Of a stretch of DNA of 64,000 nucleotides, positions 27,672-35,160 are shown one piece after another. A program made the translations under genes and the position numbers. The DNA comes from Thalassotalea profundi (GTDB taxonomy: Bacteria; Pseudomonadota; Gammaproteobacteria; Enterobacterales; Alteromonadaceae): assembly GCF_014653195.1 (NCBI RefSeq), contig NZ_BNAH01000003.1, positions 180,217 through 244,216 of the forward strand, in the 5' to 3' direction. Each line of letters starts with the position of its first letter. Positions within the stretch are counted from its first letter, which is position 1. Under the pieces are notes generated by a model that did not search any database, was not told the DNA's origin, and saw only the letters and a list, made by a program, of their open reading frames with translations.

Positions 27672-27747
27672 TGGTGGAGCTATGCGGGATCGAACCGCAG
27701 ACCTCTTCGCTGCCAGCGAAGCGCTCTCCCAGCTGAGCTATAGCCCC
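27672..27747 (-). tRNA. tRNA-Ala (anticodon GGC)
   Basis: 76 bases with encoded CCA; 5' GGGGCTATAGCTCAGCTGGG, anticodon loop CTGGCAG giving GGC, and a normal T-arm. Promoter-proximal gene of the leftward Ala-Glu-Glu cluster. Confidence 0.96.
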
Positions 27748-28130
27748 TCTTTCACAAAATTTAATGGCCTAGTATCAAATTTTGCAGCTCAAACAAGTGC
27801 AACATCTACTCGTTGAAAGCGAGGCGCATTCTAAGCAGAGCCCCCTCTACTGTCAACTATTAATTTAAAATTATAGTCTTTTTTTTATAAGAACACAGTC
27901 AAGTGTTTAGTATTCCATCAACTTGACTAAAATTTGTGTTATCAAGCGCTTAGCGTTAGCACAATATCTATCGTATAGCTTTTTAAATAAGTCTCTAACG
28001 CCTTGGTAAGCTAATAGATATTTACGACTACCACTATACCATTGAACAAGCGCTCTGACATTATTGTTACTTTATTTTTTAGCTAATTAGCGGTATTGTT
28101 AGCACTTCCCTATTTGTTCGAAAGTCATAT
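27748..28130. other. 383-bp intergenic region with inverted repeats
   Basis: No credible gene. It must contain the promoter of the leftward tRNA cluster (AT-rich part near 27850-27890) and of yvcK. Two inverted repeats are visible: GTCAAGT ... ACTTGAC near 27898-27927, and a longer one with outer arms AATATCTAT (27963-27971) and ATAGATATT (28014-28022) and inner AGCT arms, which could form a structured leader. No known RNA family was recognised. Confidence 0.4.
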
Positions 28131-29048
28131 ATGCCGTTAAACAAGCTAAATATAGTTGCAATTGGTGGTGGTCACGGCCTTGGTCGAGTACTTTCCACCC
28201 TTTCATTTTTAGAAAATCAATTAACAGGTATAGTGACCACTACAGATAACGGCGGATCCACAGGCAGACTTAGAAAACGCACTAGTTCAATTGCATGGGG
28301 AGATTTACGTAATTGTTTAACCCAGTTAGTCGACAATAACTCTATTGGCAGTCAATTATTTGATTTTCGCTTTGAAGGTGAAGATGAATTAGGCGGTCAT
28401 AATCTTGGTAACTTAATTTTATACGGCTTAGGAAAAATCCAATCTAGGCCTTTAGATTCGATAAAATTAGTTCGAAGAATATTACGTGTAAAAACACCAG
28501 TATTACCTATGTCAGAAACCCCTACCGATTTAATGGCATTTTACCCTGAGGGTCGTTGTCGTGTTGGAGAGCTTTCCGTAGACAAAATGCCTGTAATGCC
28601 GGAAAAACTGATGTTAGCTCCCCTAGTAAAAACTTTAGAGGTAGCTAAAAAAGCAATTTTAAAAGCAGACTTGATTATTTTAGGGCCTGGCAGTTTTTTA
28701 ACCAGTGTAATACCACCTTTATTAATTCGTGATATTGTTAATGCGATTAATGAAAGTAATGGACACTGCGTATTTATTGATAATATTGTTGAAGAAGACA
28801 GTCCTGCTGGCAAATTAACGCTCGATGAAAAGTTAACTTGGATTAAAAATAATATTGGTTGCTTACCCATAGACTCTGCAATTTGCCATAGTAGAAAAGT
28901 AACATCGAATATATTGCCTGTGATAAATTGTGATCTCGCAAATGAAAAGATTTCACATTATCATGATAGTGAAAAGTTAATTAAAGCTCTTGAATTATGT
29001 ATAACCAATGCACAACTTCAACATTTCCCTGATATAGTCAATAAATAG
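28131..29048 (+). CDS. yvcK: YvcK/YbhK-family (CofD-like) protein
   Basis: 305 residues, Rossmann-like CofD/YvcK fold: VAIGGGHGLGRVLSTL at the N-terminus, VTTTDNGGSTGRLRKR, WGDLRNCL, GHNLGNLIL and ADLIILGPGSFLTSVIPPLL. YvcK of Bacillus binds UDP-sugars and supports growth and cell-wall synthesis on gluconeogenic carbon; the E. coli relative is YbhK. The catalytic CofD role (2-phospholactate transfer in F420 synthesis) is not expected here, since no F420 gene is present in the window. Stands alone. Confidence 0.9.
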   Translation: MPLNKLNIVAIGGGHGLGRVLSTLSFLENQLTGIVTTTDNGGSTGRLRKRTSSIAWGDLRNCLTQLVDNNSIGSQLFDFRFEGEDELGGHNLGNLILYGLGKIQSRPLDSIKLVRRILRVKTPVLPMSETPTDLMAFYPEGRCRVGELSVDKMPVMPEKLMLAPLVKTLEVAKKAILKADLIILGPGSFLTSVIPPLLIRDIVNAINESNGHCVFIDNIVEEDSPAGKLTLDEKLTWIKNNIGCLPIDSAICHSRKVTSNILPVINCDLANEKISHYHDSEKLIKALELCITNAQLQHFPDIVNK

Positions 29049-29175
29049 TAAACAAACATTATCAATACGTTACTTAATTATCTGCTTTATTACTGCTACA
29101 TAACTCGCAATCTCACATATTTACACCATAATTAAAGGGTGAATAGTCCCATTTATATTGATATGTGGAGGTTTT

Positions 29176-29382
29176 ATGTCTCAATCACTTACAGAGCAAC
29201 GCATTGAATGTCCCCATTGCGGGCATCACCTGTTTGTAGCCTTAGACACATCAGAAGGTGATCAGGATTATTACGAAGAGTGCCCATCTTGTTGTAAAGA
29301 CATTCATTTAAATATGCATATCGACGATTACCATCAAAAGATTCAATTAGCTATTGATAGTGATGACGAACAAATTTTCTAA
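29176..29382 (+). CDS. CPXCG-motif cysteine-rich small protein
   Basis: 68 residues from the ATG at 29176. GGAGG lies 4 bases upstream and decides this start over the TTG at 29158. Two Cys pairs, CPHCG and CPSCC, separated by an acidic loop, make a zinc-ribbon-like fold typical of the CPXCG small-protein family. The C-terminal half is acidic (DIHLNMHIDDYHQK ... DSDDEQIF). Function unknown; probably cytoplasmic and zinc-binding. Confidence 0.85.
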   Translation: MSQSLTEQRIECPHCGHHLFVALDTSEGDQDYYEECPSCCKDIHLNMHIDDYHQKIQLAIDSDDEQIF

Positions 29383-29513
29383 TATCTATATCCTTATGGA
29401 TATTCTGCTTAATATTTTGTGTGTTTTAAAATAAAGTCGACAAACCTTTGCACGCTACAATTAAATCTATATGATCACGGCTTATCTTTTTTAGTATAAA
29501 TTGTTAGAGCTTC

Positions 29514-30884
29514 ATGATCGTTAGCGCATTCCTTAAAGACACCAAGAGTTTAATGAAACTCGCCTACCCCATTTTAATCGCCCAGCTTATTCAAAATTTA
29601 ATGGGATTTGCAGATACGGTAATGGCTGGTCGTGTTAGTGCAACTGATATGGCAGCGGTCGCTGTAGCAAGCAGTATTTGGTTACCGTTAATATTAACCA
29701 TTTATGGGGTAATTATGGCACTAGCCAGTATTGTATCTCAACTTGCCGGGGCCAAAAAATTTAACGATATAGCAAATCAAACATTTCAGACCGCATGGAT
29801 TGCATTATTCCTTGGGGTCAGCATTATTGGCTTATTTTATATCCTCTCTCCCATATTATTTGAAAAGGTAGGTTTAGAATCAGATCTTAAAATTCTCATG
29901 TTTGATTACCTTGGTTACATTGTCTGGGGTGGACCAGGTTTTTGTTTATACGTTGTCTTAAGAAATTATGCGGAAGGTTTATCCCACACTAAACCAACAA
30001 TGATTATCAGTATTATTGGCTTACTTATAAATATCCCTGCTAATTATATTTTCATATATGGGGAATTTGGTGCGCCCGCATTAGGTGGTGCTGGCTGTGG
30101 TTTAGCGACAGCAATTGTATATTGGGCAATGTTTGTTGGCATGCTTATTTACGGTCTTACCACAAAAAAATTAAAGCATGCTCCATTACTTGGCAAAATA
30201 TACTGGCCTGACATCAATGCAATAAAAGCGATTTTAGTCCTTGGTGTGCCAATTGCGATGTCACTACTGTTTGAAGTGAGCTTATTTTCAGTTGTCGCTA
30301 TATTGCTTGCTCCTTTTGGCTCTGAGATCGTTGCAAGCCATCAAATAGCCATAAACTTCTCTGGACTGGTCTTTATGGTTCCCTTAAGTATTGCCATGGC
30401 TGTCACCATAAAAGTAGGCTTTGCTGTAGGTAATAAAGATTTAAATGCAGCAAAAGCCCTCTGCAAGCATTCTGTTATCCTTGGTTTACTGATAGCTGTT
30501 CTTACCGCAGCATTATCCCTCACCTTTAGGGAACAAATAGCGACTATCTATTCAACCGATACAAAGGTAGTTGAACTAGCCGCTAGCTTAATGTTTTTAG
30601 CCGCCCTATTTCAGTTTTCAGATGCCATTCAAGTGATATCGGCTGGTGCCTTACGTGGCTATCAAGATACCAAGTCCATTTTATATATTACTTTTTGTTC
30701 ATATTGGATCATTGGCTTAGGTATTGGTTTAATTTTAGGATTAACAGATTGGTTCATAGAGCCTATTGGCCCTTATGGCTTTTGGATTGGTTTTATTTCG
30801 GGATTAACCAGCGCGGCTATCTTTTTAGCATGGCGGTTAAAAGTAGTACAAACAAGGCTTGAAAAAGCGCTAGTTGCATTATAA
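29514..30884 (+). CDS. MATE-family efflux transporter, NorM-like
   Basis: 456 residues, 12 membrane helices in two MatE halves: LMKLAYPILIAQLIQNLMGFADTVMAGRV and IKAILVLGVPIAMSLLFEVSLF. The N-terminal half resembles NorM Na+/drug antiporters (FADTVMAGRVSATDMAAVAVASSIW, LRNYAEGL). It is only distantly similar to the other MATE gene at 14989, so this is not a recent duplication. No regulator is adjacent. Substrate unknown. Confidence 0.93.
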   Translation: MIVSAFLKDTKSLMKLAYPILIAQLIQNLMGFADTVMAGRVSATDMAAVAVASSIWLPLILTIYGVIMALASIVSQLAGAKKFNDIANQTFQTAWIALFLGVSIIGLFYILSPILFEKVGLESDLKILMFDYLGYIVWGGPGFCLYVVLRNYAEGLSHTKPTMIISIIGLLINIPANYIFIYGEFGAPALGGAGCGLATAIVYWAMFVGMLIYGLTTKKLKHAPLLGKIYWPDINAIKAILVLGVPIAMSLLFEVSLFSVVAILLAPFGSEIVASHQIAINFSGLVFMVPLSIAMAVTIKVGFAVGNKDLNAAKALCKHSVILGLLIAVLTAALSLTFREQIATIYSTDTKVVELAASLMFLAALFQFSDAIQVISAGALRGYQDTKSILYITFCSYWIIGLGIGLILGLTDWFIEPIGPYGFWIGFISGLTSAAIFLAWRLKVVQTRLEKALVAL

Positions 30885-31063
30885 ATAACCAATTAAATGG
30901 ATATTTTAAATAATTTAACGAAACAACTTGCAACTCTTTTTTCAGATAGCTAACATAGCGCTCCGTTGATTGTTTCAACATTGATTACCCGATATTTTTA
31001 TATAAATCAGTAGTTATGAATAATGTTTTACCTAGCTTTATTCATTGTGAAAATAGGTACTAT

Positions 31064-31140
31064 GGGAGTGTAGCTCAGTTGGTTAGAGCGCTTCGTTGAC
31101 ATCGAAGAGGTCGCTGATTCGAATTCAGTCACACCCACCA
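31064..31140 (+). tRNA. tRNA-Val (anticodon GAC) with an acceptor-stem mismatch
   Basis: 77 bases with encoded CCA. Anticodon loop TTGACAT gives GAC (Val); D-arm TAGCTCAGTTGGTTAGAGC; T-loop GATTCGAATTC. The acceptor strands GGGAGTG and CACACCC pair at six positions, but position 4-69 is A-A, and the T-stem begins with G-T. The gene is otherwise normal and followed by a strong terminator, so it is probably functional. Confidence 0.9.
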
Positions 31141-31144
31141 CATT

Positions 31145-31174
31145 AAAAAAGGCAGCCTTATTGGGCTGCCTTTT
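31145..31174 (+). terminator. Terminator after tRNA-Val
   Basis: AAAAGGCAGCC-TTATT-GGCTGCCTTTT stem directly after the tRNA CCA, with A and T runs on both sides; it also serves the end of the leftward GH3 operon. Confidence 0.9.
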
Positions 31175-31197
31175 AGCTTTTATAGCAACGCTAAATA

Positions 31198-33807
31198 CTA
31201 ATTTACGTAATTAAAAACGCTTGAAGCACGTATATCTGATAAAGAAGAACCCAACATAACTTCAAACTCTCCGTTTTCAGCTAGCCAGTTATTAGTATTT
31301 ATATCCCAAAACGAAAGATCACGTTTATTTAATGTTATTAAAACTGTTTTGCTTTCGTTTGGCTCGAGAAACACTTTAGTAAAGCCTTTTAATTCTTTAA
31401 TAGGACGCTCAACACTTGCCTCTTTATCATGCAAATAGAGTTGTACTACCTCAGAACCAGCAACTTTACCAATATTTGTGATAGTAATTGAAACCGTTAA
31501 CAATTCATCTTTGTGTAATGTTTCGCTGGATAATTTCATATCTGAAAAGTTAAATTGGGTATAAGACAAACCGTGCCCGAAAGGAAATAAAGGGGTGATT
31601 TTTTGCTGCTCAAACCAACGATATCCAATAAAGACTCCTTCTTTATACAATGATTCAGTTGCGTTGTAATCATCTAGCGCTATAGCGGCAACATCTTCAA
31701 GTTTTTCAGGTAAGGTAATAGGCATTTTTCCACTTGGGTTTATATCACCAAACAATATGTCAGAAAAAGCATGTCCTGCTTCCATTCCACCATACCAGCC
31801 CCAAACAATAGCATTAGCTTGTTTAGCCCATGGCATTTCTACAGCAGATCCTGCGACTAAAAACACAACCGTATTAGGGTTTGCTTTAATTAACTTAGCT
31901 ATAATTTCATCTTGGCTATTGGGTAATTTCATATCAGGGCGGTCTATTGATTCTCGATCATCACCATGACTTAATCCGCCAAAATATATTACAGCATCAG
32001 CTTGAGTTGCCGCGGCTAAATATTCTTTTTCATCGGTAAATAAATTACCTGGGGCATCCCAACCTAAAGTGAAATATTGGTTACCCTCATAATTAATCTC
32101 AAACGCATAGACCTCATTCTCAGTTAATGAAATATCAAAACTAGCAGGCTTTAGCTCAACATTTTGATCCTTGTTACCTTTAAGTGAAATAACAACGTTA
32201 TCGTTAATTTTAAGTTCAAAATCTCCCAAGCTATCTACTTTTAAAGTATGAATACCGCTTTTTAGTGGCTTTATATCTGCACTCATTTTTATAAATTGTT
32301 TTTTCTGGCTTTGGTTTTCTTTAGCTAATTTATTTACATTAAACGCTGAATCAACAATCCAAGATTCAGAAAGCAGCTCTTTATAGGTATTATCAGAGAA
32401 ATAGCTAATATTCCATGCCGCAGTCCCTGTCCAATGACGGCTTGCCACATAATCACTCGCTATTGGCGCTAAAACACTACTACGAGCTCGCATTACTTGA
32501 ATATTAACATCATCACCAAGCTTAGCCTTTAAGCCTGCTAGTGGCGTAATTTCATATAAAGACTTAACTTCTGAAGAGCCACCACCTGTGCCATGCTTTT
32601 TATCAGCATTAGGACCTAACACTAGAATATTTTTAATTGCTTTTTGATTCAAAGGTAGCACAGGCTTCCCGTCAACTACTTCATTTTTCAGTAATACAAC
32701 ACCCTCTGTTGCTATTTTTCTGGCAATTTTTTGATGTTTTTTGGTGTTTCTTTCTCCTTTAAGACGATTATCATCATATAGTCCTACACGTTGTTGTAAC
32801 CGAAGAATTCGTCGAACTTTATCATCTAACACAGATACTGGTATCTTGCCTTCTTCTATCATTTTCTGTAGAGGCTTAGCTAAAAAGTAGTCGTCATAGT
32901 TATCTACATTGGTGCCCATTTCCAAATCTAATCCATTCATTGCAGCATCATATGTATTAATATCAACATTCCAGTCCGTTAAAAGCACACCATCAAAGCC
33001 CCACTCACCTTTTAAAATATCCATAACTAAATGTTTACTTTGATTCGCATTCGTACCGTAATATTCATTATAGGCCCCCATCAAGCTGTAAACTCCACCT
33101 TCTTTAACCGCAGCTTCAAATATGGGTAAATATACTTCTCGTAAAGTACGCTCATCAGGCTTGGCATTAACACCTGTTCGATTAAGTTCTTGAGTATTTA
33201 AAGCATAATGCTTTGCATTAGCTGATACATCATTCGCTTGAATTGCTTTAACGGTTGGGACGACTAATTTTGCTCCTAAAAAGGGATCTTCTCCCATATA
33301 CTCAAAATTACGTCCATAAAGTGGTAATCGCGCTAAATTCACTCCAGGCCCAAGTATAATATCTTTACCTCTATCTCTGGCTTCAGCACCTAAAACACTG
33401 CCATGTAAATGTGCCATTTCTATATCCCAACTAGCGGCAACAGACGTTAAATGAGGTAAATAAGTCGAATGGTCATCAGTCCAACCAGCTGAATCCCAGC
33501 TATGTCGTTCAATTTGATGTCGAACGCCATGAGGACCATCCGAAAGCCACATTTCAGGAATTCCAAGACGTTCAATAGCGTTAACATGAAATTTACCGCT
33601 GGCATGAGTCAACGATATCTTTTCCTCTAACGTCATTTGTTCAAGCAAACGCTCAACATTCTCTTCAATATTTATTCTTTTATTGACTGCGGCTGTAGTG
33701 TTAATGGTTTTCTCATTAGCTATATCATTATTTACTGTCAGTGGTTTTTCACCACAAGCACTAAGTAATATAGCCCCTGTTAATAAACTAATTTTATGAA
33801 ATGACAT
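31198..33807 (-). CDS. GH3 beta-glucosidase with inserted PA14 domain, lipoprotein
   Basis: 869 residues. Lipoprotein signal with lipobox LLSAC (Cys18), so it is anchored to a membrane on the periplasmic or outer face. GH3 N-terminal barrel with MTLEEKISLTHASG, LGIPEMWLSDGPHGVR and the nucleophile D278 in GFDGVLLTDWN. GH3 C-terminal domain is interrupted by a PA14-like insert (about 455-585), as in KmBgl1-type beta-glucosidases, where it shapes the substrate pocket. Fibronectin-III-like domain at the end (FPFGHGLSYTQF ... VQLYLHD). Last gene of the leftward operon. Expected to release glucose from cello- or laminari-oligosaccharides; the linkage cannot be told from sequence. Confidence 0.93.
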   Translation of the reverse strand: MSFHKISLLTGAILLSACGEKPLTVNNDIANEKTINTTAAVNKRINIEENVERLLEQMTLEEKISLTHASGKFHVNAIERLGIPEMWLSDGPHGVRHQIERHSWDSAGWTDDHSTYLPHLTSVAASWDIEMAHLHGSVLGAEARDRGKDIILGPGVNLARLPLYGRNFEYMGEDPFLGAKLVVPTVKAIQANDVSANAKHYALNTQELNRTGVNAKPDERTLREVYLPIFEAAVKEGGVYSLMGAYNEYYGTNANQSKHLVMDILKGEWGFDGVLLTDWNVDINTYDAAMNGLDLEMGTNVDNYDDYFLAKPLQKMIEEGKIPVSVLDDKVRRILRLQQRVGLYDDNRLKGERNTKKHQKIARKIATEGVVLLKNEVVDGKPVLPLNQKAIKNILVLGPNADKKHGTGGGSSEVKSLYEITPLAGLKAKLGDDVNIQVMRARSSVLAPIASDYVASRHWTGTAAWNISYFSDNTYKELLSESWIVDSAFNVNKLAKENQSQKKQFIKMSADIKPLKSGIHTLKVDSLGDFELKINDNVVISLKGNKDQNVELKPASFDISLTENEVYAFEINYEGNQYFTLGWDAPGNLFTDEKEYLAAATQADAVIYFGGLSHGDDRESIDRPDMKLPNSQDEIIAKLIKANPNTVVFLVAGSAVEMPWAKQANAIVWGWYGGMEAGHAFSDILFGDINPSGKMPITLPEKLEDVAAIALDDYNATESLYKEGVFIGYRWFEQQKITPLFPFGHGLSYTQFNFSDMKLSSETLHKDELLTVSITITNIGKVAGSEVVQLYLHDKEASVERPIKELKGFTKVFLEPNESKTVLITLNKRDLSFWDINTNNWLAENGEFEVMLGSSLSDIRASSVFNYVN

Positions 33808-33822
33808 AAAGTTTAATATCCT

Positions 33823-34593
33823 TTATTTTAAATTTTTAATGAGTATATATTTGTCAAAAACGTCAGCCGTTTTATAACCTAGATTTTTATCTCCATTGTG
33901 CGCAATGATGTTAGCCGAACCAATAAAATGCTCTCTTTCTTTACTGCCATCGTTATCGCAATAAGCCAACATAAATCCGATATTTTTACCTTCAATTAAT
34001 TGCTGAGGTTTTATCGTTTTTCTATTTGAGTGACGATAAGAATCATCAAAAACCTTCAAAGCCACTTCCCAAGTTATTTTATAAGGGGAAGTACTACTTC
34101 TTTTCCAAACACTGTTTAGATGATCGTTCAATAAAATAAAATTTTCTTTTTTACCGTCTAATAATTCGCCAATATCAACAGCTTGATTGTCTAACGCAAT
34201 ATGATAGGCAAAAGCATTAAAGTTATACTGATGATCGCCACCTGATGCATCTTCATCAATAAACACTTCTAAACAATCGTCATCCCAGTATTTAAACAAT
34301 GGATCTGGATGTTGATCAAATAAAATATCATCGGTTATTTCAGCTAAAATATAGAGGTAATTTCTATCCCACAACAACTTAAACCTACCAGTAAAATCTT
34401 CACTTGACGGGGCTTCCCCCAACATAAGTTGGTTCATAGGTTGCCAATTCGCTTTTTGCCACTCAGTTTCTTGTACACCATCAATACTAATTTCATTATC
34501 TGCATGATAAATATATTTTTTAGCCAATACTTTCGATGGTAGTATACCAACGAGTAAAAAAATAATAGGGAATGTGACAGCCAATATTTTCAT
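33823..34593 (-). CDS. CBM9-like (DOMON-fold) sugar-binding periplasmic protein
   Basis: 256 residues with a signal peptide (MKILAVTFPIIFLLVGILPS..A). The beta-sandwich pattern of CBM9_1-like domains is seen in DGVQETEWQKANWQPM, GRFKLLWDRNYLYILAEITDD, YWDDDCLEVFIDED and ITWEVALKVFDD. Such domains bind sugars or sugar-like ligands. No catalytic module is present. Its ATG overlaps the gluconokinase stop (ATGA). In this operon it may capture the oligosaccharide or aldonate for the outer GH3 enzyme or symporter; that role is inferred. Confidence 0.82.
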   Translation of the reverse strand: MKILAVTFPIIFLLVGILPSKVLAKKYIYHADNEISIDGVQETEWQKANWQPMNQLMLGEAPSSEDFTGRFKLLWDRNYLYILAEITDDILFDQHPDPLFKYWDDDCLEVFIDEDASGGDHQYNFNAFAYHIALDNQAVDIGELLDGKKENFILLNDHLNSVWKRSSTSPYKITWEVALKVFDDSYRHSNRKTIKPQQLIEGKNIGFMLAYCDNDGSKEREHFIGSANIIAHNGDKNLGYKTADVFDKYILIKNLK

Positions 34594-35159
34594 TTAGAAT
34601 TATCCTTTCGTACTATATTAATAATAGAGTGAGCAAGCCTGTTAACAGATAAGGACACATCAAGAGTGACAATATCCTTTTCTGTATCTAAAGGGAGTTC
34701 TAGCGTATCAAATTGACTTGCTAATAAGGCTTTATTAGCAAAGTGGTTTTGACGTGCTTCTAATCTTTTTGCGATGAGTGATTCACATCCATTAAGTAAG
34801 ATAAATGTCGAAGAAAAACCTAAAGTACGAAAAGGTTTACGATACATTGCTTTAAGGCCAGAAAATGCCAATACTACAGATGTTTGACTTTGCTGATATT
34901 GAATCAATGAAAAACACAGACTTTCTATCCATGGTTTTCTCATTTCATCTGTAAGGGGAATATTTTGACTCATACATTGTTTTGCTTCTGGCGTATGAAA
35001 ATCATCAGCATCCAGAAAAGTAAAATCTAGACCTGATGCTACTTGTAGTGCAACTGTTGATTTACCACTACCACTAACCCCCATTACAATAATTAACCTC
35101 GGCTTAGTCTCATGAAATAATTTATTTTGATGGGCACTACGTTTTACATTATCACTCAT
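34590..35159 (-). CDS. gntK: Gluconokinase
   Basis: 189 residues from the ATG at 35159, which begins one base after the GH94 stop with a purine-rich AGAAG 9 bases upstream; the frame itself extends to 35255. P-loop IVMGVSGSGKSTVA, then the gluconate-kinase signature FLDADDFHTPEAKQCMSQNIPLTDEMRKPWIESL, and RLEARQNHFANKALLASQFDTLELP, which in GntK enzymes is the lid and substrate segment. It phosphorylates D-gluconate to 6-phosphogluconate in the cytoplasm, feeding the pentose-phosphate or Entner-Doudoroff route. No gluconate permease is nearby. The gluconate source is probably the phosphorylase encoded just upstream. Confidence 0.93.
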   Translation of the reverse strand: MSDNVKRSAHQNKLFHETKPRLIIVMGVSGSGKSTVALQVASGLDFTFLDADDFHTPEAKQCMSQNIPLTDEMRKPWIESLCFSLIQYQQSQTSVVLAFSGLKAMYRKPFRTLGFSSTFILLNGCESLIAKRLEARQNHFANKALLASQFDTLELPLDTEKDIVTLDVSLSVNRLAHSIINIVRKDNSK

Positions 35160-35160
35160 G

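Noticed and set aside
27556..27816. 86-codon open frame across the tRNA genes
   Set aside because: It runs through tRNA-Glu and tRNA-Ala antisense and has no ribosome-binding site or family match; a chance frame.
29388..29406. Small hairpin ATATCC/GGATAT after the CPXCG gene as a terminator
   Set aside because: Only six AT-rich pairs and no T run; too weak to annotate.
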